64,000 nt of DNA. Origin: Corynebacterium glaucum (lineage in GTDB: Bacteria; Actinomycetota; Actinomycetes; Mycobacteriales; Mycobacteriaceae). A model generated the notes under the pieces. It was given only the letters and a program-made list of their open reading frames with translations, had not been told where the DNA came from and searched no databases. The stretch spans positions 496,001 to 560,000 of the forward strand of contig NZ_CP047358.1 in the NCBI RefSeq assembly GCF_030408855.1, written 5' to 3'. The position numbers and the translations under genes are program-made. This document shows positions 27,371-37,417 of the stretch, piece after piece (positions within the stretch are counted from its first letter, which is position 1; each line of letters starts with the position of its first letter).

Positions 27371-30300
27371 ATGAATCCGGATACGCTTCCGCTCAACGAC
27401 CTGCCCTCCTTCAAGAAGATCTTGGTCGCCAACCGCGGCGAGATCGCAGTGCGCGCGTTCCGCGCCGCGTTTGAGACAGGCGCGAAGACCGTCGCCGTGT
27501 ACCCCCGCGAGGACCGCAACTCCTTCCACCGCCCGTTTGCCAATGAGGCGGTTCAGATCGGTGTTGAGGGCCAGCCGGTCAAGGCCTACCTGGACATCGA
27601 CGAAATTATTCGCGCCGCCAAGGAGACCGGCGCGGACGCGATCTACCCGGGCTACGGGTTCCTTTCCGAGCGCGCGGATCTGGCGCGCGCTTGCCGCGAC
27701 AACGGCATCAAGTTCATTGGCCCAACCCCGGAGACGCTGGATCTGACCGGCGACAAGTCCGCCGCGGTGCAGGCTGCTGAGCGCGCTGGTCTTCCAGTGC
27801 TGAAGGACTCGGAGCCGTCGTCGGATCCGAAGCAGCTCGCGGAGTACGCGAAGGATTTCGAGTTCCCGGTCTTCGTCAAGGCGGTCGCCGGTGGTGGCGG
27901 ACGCGGCATGCGCTTTATTGAGAAGCTGGAGGACGTAGAGTCGTTGGCTGCGGAGGCATCCCGCGAGGCGGAGGCCGCCTTTGGCGACGCGAGCGTCTAC
28001 ATCGAGCGTGCCGTGATCAACCCGCAGCACATCGAGGTGCAGATCATGGCGGACTCTCACGGCAACGTGGTGCACCTCTTCGAGCGCGACTGCTCGGTGC
28101 AGCGCCGCCACCAGAAGGTGGTGGAGATCGCGCCTGCGCAGCACATTACGGAGGAGCAGCGCCAGCGCATCTGCCAGGATGCGGTGAACTTCTGCAAGGA
28201 AATCAACTACGAGGGTGCTGGCACCGTCGAGTTCCTGGTGGATGAGCAGGGTAACCATGTGTTCATCGAGATGAACCCGCGCGTGCAGGTCGAGCACACG
28301 GTGACTGAGGAGGTCACCGGCGTCGACATCGTGAAGAACCAGATGTACATCGCCGCCGGCGCGAAGCTGGAGGATGTGCACCTCACCCAGGACCTTATCG
28401 AGGTCAACGGTGCGGCGCTGCAGTGCCGCATCACCACCGAGGACCCGAAGAACGGCTTCCGGCCCGACTCCGGCACGATCACCGGTTACCGCTCCCCGGG
28501 CGGTGCGGGCGTGCGTCTCGACGGCTCCGTGGCCGTCGGCACCACGATCACCCCGAACTTCGACTCACTGCTGGTGAAGATGACGTGCCGCGGGCGCAAC
28601 TTCCAGGTTGCCGTGGACCGCGCACTGCGTGCGCTCAACGAGTTCGCCGTTGACGGTGTCTCCACCAACATCGGCTTCTTGCGCGCGCTGCTGTCCGAGC
28701 CAGAATTCCGCCACGAGCGCATCAACACCGGCTTCATCGCGGATCACCCGAACCTGCTCGACGCACCGGACGCCGCCGATGATGCCGGCAAGATCCTCAA
28801 CTACCTTGCCTCGGTGACGGTGAACAAGCCGAACGGCCCGCGCCCGACGAACATCCAGCCGTCGAAGAAGCTCCCGCGTGCTGAATACGGCGAGACTCCG
28901 CGCGGCTCGCGCGACGAACTGCTTGAACTCGGCCCGGTGAAGTGGGCAGAGAATCTGCGCAACCAGACGGCGCTCGGCGTCACCGAGACCACTTTCCGCG
29001 ACGCTCATCAGTCGCTGCTGGCAACCCGTATCCGCACCAACACCCTTGTCGCGGCGGCGAAGCACGTCGGCCACCTCACCCCGGAACTGACCTCGGTTGA
29101 GGCCTGGGGCGGCGCGACCTTTGACGTGGGCATGCGCTTCCTCCACGAGTCGCCGTGGATGCGCCTCGACGAGATCCGCGAGGCCCTGCCGAACGTGAAC
29201 ATCCAGATGCTGCTGCGCGGGCGCAACACCGTCGGCTACACCCCGTACCCGGATTCGGTGACACGTGCATTCGTGCAGGAGGCTGCGACTTCCGGCATCG
29301 ACATCTTCCGCATCTTCGACGCGCTGAACGACGTCTCCCAGATGCGCCCGGCCATCGACGCGGTGTTGGAGACCAACACGACCGTCGCCGAGGTCGCGAT
29401 GGCTTACTCCGGCAACCTGCTGGATCCGGCTGAAGACCTCTACACCCTTGACTACTACCTCAACCTCGCTGAGGAGATCGTGGGCGCTGGTGCCCACGTC
29501 TTGGCGATCAAGGACATGGCTGGCCTGATGCGCCCGGCAGCGGCCGCGAAACTGGTCACCGCCCTGCGTGAACGCTTCGACCTGCCGGTCCACGTCCACA
29601 CCCACGACACCGCTGGCGGCCAGCTGGCCACCTACCTCGCTGCCGCTAACGCTGGCGCGGACGTCGTCGATGTGGCGTCCGCTCCGCTCGCCGGCACCAC
29701 CTCGCAGCCGTCGATGTCCGCACTTGTCGCCGCCTTCGCCAACACCGAGCGCGACACTGGCATCTCTCTGCAGGCCGTGTCCGACCTCGAACCGTACTGG
29801 GAGGCCGTGCGCCAGGTTTACGCCCCATTCGAGTCCGGCATCCCGGGCCCGACCGGCCGCGTGTACAAGCACGAGATCCCGGGCGGTCAGCTTTCCAACC
29901 TGCGCACCCAGGCAAAGGCGCTGGGTCTTGAGGACCGCTTTGAGCTGGTGGAGGACTACTACGCCGGCGTGAACGAGATCCTTGGCCGCCCGACGAAGGT
30001 GACCCCCTCTTCCAAGGTCGTCGGCGACCTTGCCCTGCAGCTGGTGGGCCAGGGTGTCAGCCCGGAGGAGTTCGCCGAAAACCCGCGCAAGTACGACATC
30101 CCTGAGTCCGTGATCGGCTTCCTCCAGGGTGAACTGGGCACGCCTCCGGGTGGCTGGCCGCTGCTGCGCGAGAAGGCCCTGGAAAATCGCGACGAGGTCG
30201 ACCACACCGTGCAGGTGCCGGAAGAACTCGCGCCGGCGCTGGAGAGCGGCGACCACGAGACTCGCCGCATCGCGCTGGACAAGCTGCTCTTCCCGAAGCA

Positions 30301-30799
30301 GTACAACGAGTTCCTCGAGCACAGGCGCGCCTACGGCATCACCGACCAGCTCGGCGACAAGACCTTCTTCTACGGCCTCGAAGAGGGCGAGGAGACGATG
30401 ATCTACTACGGCGAGATCGACGCGAACACCCCGCCGCTGGTGGTGCGCCTCGATGCCGTCGGCGAGCCGGATGAGAAGGGTATGCGCCAAGTCATCCTCA
30501 CCGTCAACGGCCAGGTTCGCCCGATGTCCATCCGTGACGAGAACGCCGAGTCCACCGTCGCCGAGGTGGAAAAGGCTGACTCTGCGAACCCGGGCCACGT
30601 CGCAGCCCCGTTCGCCGGCGTGGTCAACGTGACGGTCAGCGCTGGCGACGAGGTCAAGGCTGGCGATCAGGTTGCCACCATCGAAGCGATGAAGATGGAG
30701 GCCTCCATCTCTGCGTCCGTCGACGGCACCATCGAGCGCGTCGCCCTGTCGCAGGCAACGAAGGTTGAGGGCGGCGACTTGGTCGTCGTGATCAGCTAG
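27371..30799 (+). CDS. pyc: Pyruvate carboxylase
   Basis: Pyc carboxylates pyruvate to oxaloacetate with ATP and bicarbonate, the main anaplerotic enzyme of corynebacteria. The 1142-residue chain has all three domains. Biotin carboxylase (about 15-470) shows [10 protein letters not shown], the glycine loop AGGGGRGMRF and QVEHTVTEE. The carboxyltransferase (about 560-830) shows AWGGATFDV, the metal-site KDMAG and HTHDT. The biotinyl domain (about 1075-1142) has EAMKMEA, with the biotin Lys near 1110. GGAAAGGAC precedes the ATG. Single-gene transcript, ending at the terminator at 30814. Confidence 0.97.
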   Translation: MNPDTLPLNDLPSFKKILVANRGEIAVRAFRAAFETGAKTVAVYPREDRNSFHRPFANEAVQIGVEGQPVKAYLDIDEIIRAAKETGADAIYPGYGFLSERADLARACRDNGIKFIGPTPETLDLTGDKSAAVQAAERAGLPVLKDSEPSSDPKQLAEYAKDFEFPVFVKAVAGGGGRGMRFIEKLEDVESLAAEASREAEAAFGDASVYIERAVINPQHIEVQIMADSHGNVVHLFERDCSVQRRHQKVVEIAPAQHITEEQRQRICQDAVNFCKEINYEGAGTVEFLVDEQGNHVFIEMNPRVQVEHTVTEEVTGVDIVKNQMYIAAGAKLEDVHLTQDLIEVNGAALQCRITTEDPKNGFRPDSGTITGYRSPGGAGVRLDGSVAVGTTITPNFDSLLVKMTCRGRNFQVAVDRALRALNEFAVDGVSTNIGFLRALLSEPEFRHERINTGFIADHPNLLDAPDAADDAGKILNYLASVTVNKPNGPRPTNIQPSKKLPRAEYGETPRGSRDELLELGPVKWAENLRNQTALGVTETTFRDAHQSLLATRIRTNTLVAAAKHVGHLTPELTSVEAWGGATFDVGMRFLHESPWMRLDEIREALPNVNIQMLLRGRNTVGYTPYPDSVTRAFVQEAATSGIDIFRIFDALNDVSQMRPAIDAVLETNTTVAEVAMAYSGNLLDPAEDLYTLDYYLNLAEEIVGAGAHVLAIKDMAGLMRPAAAAKLVTALRERFDLPVHVHTHDTAGGQLATYLAAANAGADVVDVASAPLAGTTSQPSMSALVAAFANTERDTGISLQAVSDLEPYWEAVRQVYAPFESGIPGPTGRVYKHEIPGGQLSNLRTQAKALGLEDRFELVEDYYAGVNEILGRPTKVTPSSKVVGDLALQLVGQGVSPEEFAENPRKYDIPESVIGFLQGELGTPPGGWPLLREKALENRDEVDHTVQVPEELAPALESGDHETRRIALDKLLFPKQYNEFLEHRRAYGITDQLGDKTFFYGLEEGEETMIYYGEIDANTPPLVVRLDAVGEPDEKGMRQVILTVNGQVRPMSIRDENAESTVAEVEKADSANPGHVAAPFAGVVNVTVSAGDEVKAGDQVATIEAMKMEASISASVDGTIERVALSQATKVEGGDLVVVIS

Positions 30800-30813
30800 T
30801 CGCACCAAAGTGG

Positions 30814-30855
30814 AAAGCTCCGGGTTGTTTGCCCGGAGCTTTTTGCTTATCGACG
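30814..30855. terminator. Bidirectional terminator between pyc and the GNAT gene, fused to the dispersed motif
   Basis: AAAGCTCCGGG (30814-30824) and CCCGGAGCTTT (30832-30842) form an 11-bp stem with a TTGTTTG loop and a following T-run, between convergent genes. The descending arm GGAGCTTTTT is at once the left half of a full dispersed motif, whose core GCTTATCGACG is at 30845-30855. Confidence 0.88.
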
Positions 30856-30869
30856 TCTACGCCATCGCC

Positions 30870-31358
30870 CTACAGCGCATAGACCATCGCGCCCTCAATG
30901 GTCGGGTGGTCGGTGAACCCGAATTCCTCGTAGCGGTGCCGCGCCCGCGGGTTCTTCGCATCCACCCACAGCGCGATGCGCGTGGCGCCCTGCTCGCGAG
31001 CGAGCTGAACCGCCTGTCCCAGCAACTGTGCCCCGAGGCGCTGTCCCGCGTACCGGTTCTCGACTGCGATGGCGATTTCCGGCACGTCCGGCCCGAGGTT
31101 CGCCCACCCATCTTCCGGTTTCGACCAATAGCGCAACCAGACGCCACCAGCAGGGGTACGAAGCTCATCGAAGGCGATGACGCCGCCGTCACGCTCGGGG
31201 TCCCAATCGTCCACGTATTTCTCAACCCCTGGAAGCACGTCCGGCTCCAGGTCAGCAGTCTCGTCGCCGAACGAGTCGGCGAGGAAGTTCAAACGCTGCA
31301 GGTAAGTCCGATCCGCCTCCCTGGCGCGTCGGAACGTGAACTCCGCAGATTCAACCAT
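30870..31358 (-). CDS. GNAT-family N-acetyltransferase
   Basis: The 162-residue protein has the acetyl-CoA binding region IAVENRYAGQRLGAQLLGQAV (near 95-115, the RxxGxG/A loop as YAGQRLGAQL) and the typical end NPRARHRYEEFGFTDHP. The N-terminus (FTFRRAREADRTYLQRL) fits the family. The substrate is unknown. It ends 28 bases from the pyc terminator and starts two bases after the accBC stop, so it is the last gene of the accBC transcript. Confidence 0.88.
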   Translation of the reverse strand: MVESAEFTFRRAREADRTYLQRLNFLADSFGDETADLEPDVLPGVEKYVDDWDPERDGGVIAFDELRTPAGGVWLRYWSKPEDGWANLGPDVPEIAIAVENRYAGQRLGAQLLGQAVQLAREQGATRIALWVDAKNPRARHRYEEFGFTDHPTIEGAMVYAL

Positions 31359-31360
31359 CG

Positions 31361-33145
31361 CTATTTCAACTCCATGAGGACGGCAGATTTCTGCACCTGC
31401 GCACCCGTCTCTGCTGCAAGACCGGTCACCGTGCCGGACTTGTGCGCCTTGACCGGGTTTTCCATCTTCATCGCTTCAAGGACGAGGAGCACGTCGCCCT
31501 CCGCAATCTCGTCGCCCTCGGACACGTTGACTTTGATCACGGTGCCCTGCATCGGCGCCGCAACAGCATCACCGGAGGCGGCAGCCTTGGACCCGGCCGT
31601 GCGGCGCTTCTTCGGGCGTTTGCGCTGCCCGCCACCGAAGACCAGCGACGACGGCAACGCAATCTCAATGCGACGCCCGTTCACCTCCACGGCAAAAGTG
31701 CGGTTCTCGCCATCCGAATCGGCGCCGTCCGCGTCGCCGTCGGCATCAGTATCCGCAGGGGCGAGCTCGTTGACCCACGCTTCCTCGATCCAGCGGGTGT
31801 ATACATCGAAGTGCTCGCCGTCGCCAATGAATGCAGGGTCGTCAAGAACGGCCTGGTCGAAGGGGATGACGGTCGGCAGCCCCTTCACCACGTACTCACT
31901 CAGCGCACGGCGAGAGCGCTGGAGAGCTTCCTCGCGGTCCTCGCCGTAGACGATGAGCTTCGCCAGCATCGAGTCGAACTGCCCGCCGACCACAGAGCCA
32001 GCACGCACGCCGGAATCCACGCGCACGCCCGGACCGGCCGGTTCCACGTACTCGGTGATGGTGCCTGGTGCGGGCATGAAGTTCACTGCCGGGTCTTCGC
32101 CGTTGATGCGGAATTCGATGGCATGTCCGCGCGGTTCCGGGTCCGTCGTAAAGCGAAGCTCTTCACCCGCCGCGATGCGGAACTGCTCGCGCACCAGGTC
32201 AATGCCGGTGGTGACCTCGGTGACCGGGTGCTCCACTTGCAAGCGGGTGTTCACCTCGAGAAAGGAGATGATGCCTTCCGGGTGCTGCTCGGTGCCAGCG
32301 CTGACCAGGTACTCGACCGTGCCCGCGCCGTAGTAACCGGCCTCCTTGCAGATCGCCTTCGCGCTTTCGTGGATCCGCGCGCGCTGCGCGTCGGTCAAAA
32401 ACGGTGCCGGCGCCTCTTCGACCAGCTTCTGGAAGCGGCGCTGCAGGGAGCAGTCGCGGGTGCCCACGACGATGACGTTGCCGTGCTGGTCTGCAAGCAC
32501 CTGCGCCTCGACATGGCGCGCCTTATCAAGGTAGCGCTCGACAAAGCACTCGCCACGGCCGAACGCCGCGGTGGCCTCACGGGTCGCCGACTCGAAGAGC
32601 TCGGGAATCTCTTCCCGGGTGTAGGCGACCTTCATGCCGCGCCCGCCGCCGCCGTAGGCAGCCTTGATGGCTACCGGCAGGCCGTGCTCGTCAGCAAACG
32701 CGGCCACCTCATCGGCGTTCGCAACGGGGTCCTTCGTGCCCGGTGCCATTGGCGCATCGGCGCGTTCAGCGATGTGGCGGGCGGTGACTTTGTCGCCGAG
32801 CGCCGCAATCGCCTCCGGCGACGGGCCGATCCACGTCAGGCCCGCGTCGATGACCTTCTGCGCGAACTCCGCGTTCTCAGACAAGAACCCGTAACCGGGG
32901 TGGATTGCGTCAGCCCCGGAATCAGCCGCAGCCTTGAGCACCTTCTCCATGTCCAGGTACGACTCCGCCGCGGTAGTGCCGCCCAGCGCGAACGCCTCGT
33001 CTGCCATCGCCACAAACGGGGCGTCGGCGTCGGGCTCTGCATAGACAGCAACGGAGGCGAGGCCAGCATCTTTCGCGGCGCGGATGACGCGCACGGCGAT
33101 CTCGCCGCGGTTGGCAATGAGCACCTTCGATAGGGGAGTAGGCAC
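31361..33145 (-). CDS. accBC: Acyl-CoA carboxylase alpha subunit (biotin carboxylase/BCCP fusion)
   Basis: This is the shared alpha subunit that carboxylates its own biotin and serves the AccD beta subunits encoded at 44-58 kb. The 594 residues contain a biotin carboxylase ([12 protein letters not shown] near 9, YGGGGRGMK near 164, [11 protein letters not shown] near 294), an acidic linker ([15 protein letters not shown] near 460) and a biotinyl domain with EAMKMEN, biotin Lys near 560. The start is GTG at 33143-33145. Upstream, TTTAGCAAATATTTAGTAAA carries two TTTAG(C/T)AAA repeats that may be a regulator site. Dispersed-motif variant at 32146-32156. Confidence 0.95.
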   Translation of the reverse strand: MPTPLSKVLIANRGEIAVRVIRAAKDAGLASVAVYAEPDADAPFVAMADEAFALGGTTAAESYLDMEKVLKAAADSGADAIHPGYGFLSENAEFAQKVIDAGLTWIGPSPEAIAALGDKVTARHIAERADAPMAPGTKDPVANADEVAAFADEHGLPVAIKAAYGGGGRGMKVAYTREEIPELFESATREATAAFGRGECFVERYLDKARHVEAQVLADQHGNVIVVGTRDCSLQRRFQKLVEEAPAPFLTDAQRARIHESAKAICKEAGYYGAGTVEYLVSAGTEQHPEGIISFLEVNTRLQVEHPVTEVTTGIDLVREQFRIAAGEELRFTTDPEPRGHAIEFRINGEDPAVNFMPAPGTITEYVEPAGPGVRVDSGVRAGSVVGGQFDSMLAKLIVYGEDREEALQRSRRALSEYVVKGLPTVIPFDQAVLDDPAFIGDGEHFDVYTRWIEEAWVNELAPADTDADGDADGADSDGENRTFAVEVNGRRIEIALPSSLVFGGGQRKRPKKRRTAGSKAAASGDAVAAPMQGTVIKVNVSEGDEIAEGDVLLVLEAMKMENPVKAHKSGTVTGLAAETGAQVQKSAVLMELK

Positions 33146-33251
33146 GAGTAATTCCGCCTTTACTAAATATTTGCTAAATGGTTAGGTCTACCAACATATC
33201 TTGGCTGTGCCGCTTCATATTACAGTCCCGCTCGGCGTTTTCCGCACTAAG

Positions 33252-34187
33252 TTACTCTTGCGTAGGTTCTGGGTTGGGCTCGGGCGTGGCTTCGGAGCCG
33301 CGCTCAATAGGCACACGAACCATGTTTCCCCATTCGATCCAGGAGCCGTCGTAAAGCGAAGCATCCTTGAACCCCAGGATGTGGGTGAGTACGAACCACG
33401 TGTGCGCCGAGCTTTCCCCCATCTGGCAATAGATAACGGTGCGCGCGTCGCGGTCGAAGTCGCTGTAGATCTCGGCGATCTCATCTGCGCTACGAAACAG
33501 CGCATTCGGGTACACCGATCGCCCCCACGGCACATTCACAGCACCAGGGATATGTCCCTGCCGCAGGGCAAGCGGAGCTTGTTGCTTATCGACGGCCCCT
33601 GCGACCTCATCGCCAGCGTAAAGCTCGGGGGTGCGGGCGTCGATCAACTGAATGCCTTGAATTGGCGTGCCCTGCTCGCGCAAGCCGTCGAGCAGCTCGG
33701 TCGCGAACGTCCGAGTCGGGGTGTCGTTGCGCTCTACGGTGGGGTAGTCGCTTTCCGGGTATGTGGGCACGGCGAAGGAGGTGTCGCGCTCTTCTCCCAT
33801 CCACGCGTCGCGGCCGCCGTCGAGAAGTCGCACATCCGGGTGGCCGAACAGCTCGAAGACCCACGCGGTGTAGGCCGCCCACCAGTTCGCGCGGTCGCCG
33901 TAAACCACTACCGTGTCGTCGCGTGAAATGCCCCGCTCGCGCATCAGTGCGGCGAACGCCGCGCCGTCGATCAGGTCGCGCTGGACGGGGTCGTTGAGGT
34001 CGCGGTTCCAATCGATGCGCACCGCGCCAGGAATGTGGCCGATGTCGTAGAGGTAGGCATCCTCGTCGCTTTCCACGACCTTCAGACCGTCGACGCCCAA
34101 GCGAGCAGAAAGCCACGCGGCGGAAACGAACTTCTCTGGATGCGCGAACGTCTCGAACTGCGGGTTGTGCTCAAGCTCAATTCCCAC
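33252..34187 (-). CDS. Sulfurtransferase (two rhodanese domains)
   Basis: The 311-residue thiosulfate/3-mercaptopyruvate sulfurtransferase has two rhodanese domains, each with an RIDW/NVPWGR-type loop. The active-site Cys is in YCQMGESSAHTW near residue 252; the N-terminal domain has no equivalent (VYGDRANWWAAY), as is normal. The CQMGESS loop replaces the usual CG-S/T type, so the substrate is uncertain. Start GTG 34185-34187, with GAGG nine bases upstream. In C. glutamicum such a gene lies next to accBC; here 106 bp separate them. Exact motif at 33584-33594, another variant at 33347-33357. Confidence 0.9.
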   Translation of the reverse strand: MGIELEHNPQFETFAHPEKFVSAAWLSARLGVDGLKVVESDEDAYLYDIGHIPGAVRIDWNRDLNDPVQRDLIDGAAFAALMRERGISRDDTVVVYGDRANWWAAYTAWVFELFGHPDVRLLDGGRDAWMGEERDTSFAVPTYPESDYPTVERNDTPTRTFATELLDGLREQGTPIQGIQLIDARTPELYAGDEVAGAVDKQQAPLALRQGHIPGAVNVPWGRSVYPNALFRSADEIAEIYSDFDRDARTVIYCQMGESSAHTWFVLTHILGFKDASLYDGSWIEWGNMVRVPIERGSEATPEPNPEPTQE

Positions 34188-34404
34188 TTCGATGATTCCT
34201 CTCCTTGGGCGCCATGAAATTGCCACTCCACGATACCGTCGTTGGCGGGAAGTGGGCTGCCCAACTGGGCGAAATCAGGGGAGTTTGCGGCGCTGAGACG
34301 GGTCTTGTGAGCTTAACCACTAACCGGCGGTCTTCCCCGGCCAACCCACGAGAAAAGACTTAGAGTTCGATGCGGGAACACGATCAACATCGAAAGGGAT
34401 CCTA
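34188..34404. promoter_or_regulatory. Divergent region before the ATP-grasp-like gene
   Basis: In 217 bp, a rightward TTAGAG/TAGAGT box near 34361 with an AAAGGGAT ribosome site (34393-34400) could serve the next gene, giving a leader of about 35 bases. No hairpin, repeat or coding frame stands out in the rest. Confidence 0.35.
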
Positions 34405-35469
34405 GTGAAGAAGGCAATTGTAGTTTTCGAGGTTGAGGGCGGCTCCGACAAGTACATCGACGGCCACCGCAAAGACACCATGCCAATCGTCAACGCGATC
34501 AAGGACAAGGGCTGGCACGCAGAGGTTGTGTACTTCCGTCCGGAGTGGGCATCGGACCTCTTTGATTACGTCTCCGAGAACTTCGACGCGTACATCTCCC
34601 GCGTGAACCCGGGCAACATCCCGGGCGGCGAGAAGGGCTACTTCGACCTGCTCACCCGCCTGTCCGAGGCTGGCCTCGTCGGCATGTCCACCCCGGAGGA
34701 GATGATCTCCTACGGCGCCAAGGACGCTCTGGTGAAGCTCAACCAGACCGACCTGGTTCCGTCCGACACTGCCGCGTACTACGACGTGGAGTCCTTCAAA
34801 AACACTTTCCCGACCTCCCTGTCCTACGGTGAGCGCGTGCTGAAGCAGAACCGCGGCTCCACCGGTTCGGGCATTTGGCGCGTCCGTCTCGCGGACGAAT
34901 CGCAGGCAGCCAACGTTGAGCCGGGCACCGCACTGCCGCTGGACACCAAGCTCAAGTGCACCGAAGCTGTGGACAACCACACAGAGGATCGCGAACTTGG
35001 CGAGTTCATGGATTTCTGCGAGCAGTACATCGTTGGTGACAACGGCATGCTCGTCGACATGCGCTTCATGCCGCGCATCACTGAGGGTGAGATCCGTATC
35101 CTCCTCGTTGGCCCGCACCCAGTCTTCGTCGTGCACAAAAAACCGGCCGAGGGCGGTGACGCGTTCTCCGCGACCTTGTTCTCCGGCGCGAAGTACACCT
35201 ACCAGAAACCGGAGGAGTGGCAGGAGCTCGTCGACATGTTCGCCGAGGCACGCCCTGTCATCGCTGAGAACCTTGGCGGAGACAACATCCCGCTGATCTG
35301 GACCGCGGACTTCATGCTTGCTGACGATGACGAGACCGGCGAAGACACCTACGTCCTCGGTGAGATCAACTGCTCCTGCGTCGGCTTCACCTCCGAGCTG
35401 GACATGGGCATCCAGGAGATGGTGGCTGACGAGGCCATCAAGCGTGTCGAGGAAAAGCACTCCGCGTAG
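34405..35469 (+). CDS. Cj0069-family ATP-grasp-like protein
   Basis: The 354-residue soluble protein starts with GTG behind AAAGGGAT. It looks like an ATP-grasp enzyme: LKQNRGSTGSGIWRV near residue 149 resembles the nucleotide-binding loop, FMPRITEGEIRILLVG near 230 the metal-binding strand, and GEINCSCVGF near 323 the conserved E-x-N pair. The match is to the family annotated Cj0069, whose reaction is unknown. Peptide-bond or amide formation is plausible from the fold only. Codon use is that of a well expressed gene. A terminator follows at 35492. Confidence 0.72.
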   Translation: MKKAIVVFEVEGGSDKYIDGHRKDTMPIVNAIKDKGWHAEVVYFRPEWASDLFDYVSENFDAYISRVNPGNIPGGEKGYFDLLTRLSEAGLVGMSTPEEMISYGAKDALVKLNQTDLVPSDTAAYYDVESFKNTFPTSLSYGERVLKQNRGSTGSGIWRVRLADESQAANVEPGTALPLDTKLKCTEAVDNHTEDRELGEFMDFCEQYIVGDNGMLVDMRFMPRITEGEIRILLVGPHPVFVVHKKPAEGGDAFSATLFSGAKYTYQKPEEWQELVDMFAEARPVIAENLGGDNIPLIWTADFMLADDDETGEDTYVLGEINCSCVGFTSELDMGIQEMVADEAIKRVEEKHSA

Positions 35470-35476
35470 CGCTTCT

Positions 35477-35517
35477 GCTTGACGACGATTGAAGCCCCGG
35501 CTGCGGCCGGGGCTTTT
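35477..35517 (+). terminator. Terminator after the ATP-grasp-like gene, preceded by the dispersed motif
   Basis: AAGCCCCGGC (35492-35501) and GCCGGGGCTT (35506-35515) form a perfect 10-bp stem with a TGCG loop and a short T-run. A dispersed-motif copy (GCTTGACGACG, 35477-35487) lies between the stop codon and the stem. Confidence 0.85.
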
Positions 35518-35532
35518 CGCGTGGCGGCGGGC

Positions 35533-35784
35533 TTAATTGAGCAGGTAGCCGGGTTGGGACCAAAGCTGAGCGAACTTCTCGGTGTCCCCGGCGACCGCTT
35601 GCACGGTGCCGTTTTGGGCCGTGAGATCCACCGTGTAATGGTCGGTGATGCCTGCGGCGGTGGCACCTCCGCGCTCGCCCCACGTGAGGCGAACCTGGCC
35701 GTCGTCAAGCATTTCAATGCTCTCTACCTTGGTAAAGAGCCGCATTTCGCCGTCGGGCTGGCCGTTGACGTAGAGCGCTAGTCC
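35533..35784 (-). pseudogene. C-terminal fragment of an LppP/LprE-like lipoprotein, separated by the IS insertion
   Basis: These 83 codons (GLALYVNGQPDGEMRLF... to QPGYLLN) continue in frame from the N-terminal fragment at 41505-41966 once the 5.7-kb insertion and one copy of the 15-bp target duplication (35770-35784) are removed. A short open frame that begins inside the IS end (MDIT) would express only this fragment and is not expected to be functional. A dispersed-motif variant is at 35700-35710. Confidence 0.85.
35770..35784 (+). repeat. Left 15-bp target duplication of the IS481-type element
   Basis: GTAGAGCGCTAGTCC is identical to 41505-41519 on the other side of the element and occurs once in the restored lipoprotein frame (GLALY on the minus strand). 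IS481 elements can make duplications of this length. Confidence 0.88.
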
Positions 35785-35845
35785 TGTTATGTCCATAGAG
35801 TTTTTGGACGTGGAGTCTGTGGGGTTTTTGGACGCGTTTAGCTGA

Positions 35846-36826
35846 TCATCGTTGTGGTCTGCGTTTTGGCCGTGGCTTGGACAGGTTCGGTTGAAGCTGT
35901 GGTGGTTGGCGGTGTTTCATTCCTTCGACCAGGTTGATGTTGATTTGCCCGCCGGGTGGCCTGTGGCTCAGTGTGATCGGGAGCGGCACGCTGAAAAGAA
36001 ATTCACCGTCGTGGGCTGTGAAGAACTCGGCGACGTTGTCGGCTGTGACCGTGGTGTAGAGCAGACGATTTTTGAATCTCAGGCCGATGTAGATGCCGTG
36101 GGCGAGCACGCGGACAACCCCGTCTTTGCTTACTCGGAGTTCGTCTGGGATGCCCCAACTGTTTGTTGATCGTGTCGTCGGCATCGTTAATGTGGGGGTA
36201 TCGGTGGGAGGTAAGCCTTGCTGAGCTGCCATGTCATCGATGCTGGCCTCGGGTGAAGTTGCCGCTTCCTCGGGGCCGTTTGTCGCTATGAGTGCTGCTT
36301 GCGGGTTGTGCGCTTGGTTGAAAGTGACCACGCGGGCCCAAACATTTTCAGGATCAAGCGGATGCGTGGGTGGTGCTGCCTTGGGGAAGGTGTCGAAAGC
36401 TTGGCGTGGGGTGATATGCATTTTGCCCACCAGCAGCGATTGGTGGCGTCGTCGCTCGTTGTACACCTGGCGGTATTCAACGAGGTACGAGTTGACCTCA
36501 GCAAGGCTGACCGGGTGGCGCGCGTCTAGGAACTGAATCAGGGTGCGGTGGGAGCGCTCGTCTTTTCCCTGGGTTGTGGGAGCAAACCCAGCAATAGCAA
36601 GAACACCTTCGCTGGCAAGCCACACTTCAGTAGCGGAGAGATGACCACGGTGGTAGGTGGCGAACGCCTCGCCGCTATCGGAGAGGATCTCTTGGGGTTT
36701 GCCGTAGACAGCAAATGCCTCGGCTAATGCAGCGCGCGCATCAGTACCGTTTTCCGGCAAAGCGAATGCTTTGGTACCTACATCGAATCTGCTGGCGTCG
36801 TCGATGACCTGGTAGATCGTCACGTG
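35846..36826 (-). pseudogene. IS481-family transposase, C-terminal part (interrupted by IS21)
   Basis: This fragment carries the DDE integrase core (HVTIYQVIDDASRF near its start, LSDSGEAF, and the E-containing GKDERSHRTLIQFLD) and a C-terminal tail ending in KPRPKRRPQR. Joined to the N-terminal part at 40926-41408 it gives a continuous frame of about 487 codons; the junction reads DHAHT-HVTIYQ. The upstream open frame in the track region beyond 36826 is antisense to istA and not part of the gene. Confidence 0.88.
36819..36826 (+). repeat. Left 8-bp target duplication of the IS21-type element
   Basis: GTCACGTG is repeated at 40918-40925. Removing the element and one copy restores the IS481 transposase frame. 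Confidence 0.82.
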
Positions 36827-36961
36827 TGTTGCGCGGTCGTGTCTAGTAACACCGTGGTGAGTATTGAGTAACGCATTGGTGAGCATCCAGTAACGGTCCG
36901 GGGGAGGATTCTGGTGACCGCGTGACTTCAGGGCACGCGGCGTTACCAGAGGAGTCTGATT

Positions 36962-37417
36962 GTGACTGACTACCGGGCGGTAATGGATCAAGTGCTGAAA
37001 GGTTGGTCTGTCCGCCAAATCTGTTCGAGTTTGCGGTGCTCGCACACCACTGTGCAAAAAGCCCGCGGTGCGCTGGTGGAACACAACATCACAACGCGTG
37101 AGCAACTTCGTGGGGTTGCTGATCATGAGCTGGCGGACTGGTTCGTCGACGGGCGCAGCCATGCTCAGGGGGATTTCGTCCCGATCGATTTCGACGCTGT
37201 CGCCAAGGCGCGCACCGGGCGCAACAAGGTGACCTTGCAGGTGCTGTGGGGCCGCTACACCGCACAGTCTGCGGGCACAGGCCAGCGGTATTACAGCTAC
37301 GAGCGGTTTCGCCAGCTTGTGGCTCAACACGTTGATGCAGCCGGGCTGACCGCCAGGATCACCCATGCCCCAGGCCATACGATGCAGGTGGACTGGGCAG
37401 GCACGAAGATGCCGCTG
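36962..37417 (+). pseudogene. istA: istA transposase, N-terminal part (interrupted by IS256)
   Basis: The 152 codons start with GTG (VTDYRAVMDQVLKGWSVRQI), a helix-turn-helix region (CSSLRCSHTTVQKA), and end HTMQVDWAGTKMPL, where the first catalytic Asp of the DDE core lies. Removing the IS256 element and one 8-bp duplication continues the frame at 38866 (FDPTGGQGLQVSIFV). Confidence 0.88.
37410..37417 (+). repeat. Left 8-bp target duplication of the IS256-type element
   Basis: TGCCGCTG is repeated at 38858-38865, just outside the element's GAGGGTG ends. Confidence 0.85.

Noticed and set aside
28565..30808. A 747-codon open frame on the minus strand, and 23445-25136 likewise
   Set aside because: These are antisense to pyc and prpD, whose products are certain. 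No ribosome site or family match was seen.
30810..31949. Plus-strand open frame over the GNAT and accBC genes
   Set aside because: It is antisense to two well supported genes and starts inside the terminator region.
34405..35469. Identification as inositol-1-phosphate synthase
   Set aside because: The N-terminus lacks the expected Rossmann glycine motif, and the GEINCSC end and STGSG loop fit an ATP-grasp-like family better.
35533..35796. An independent 87-residue gene
   Set aside because: Its first residues come from the IS end. The rest is the in-frame C-terminus of the lipoprotein at 41505-41966.
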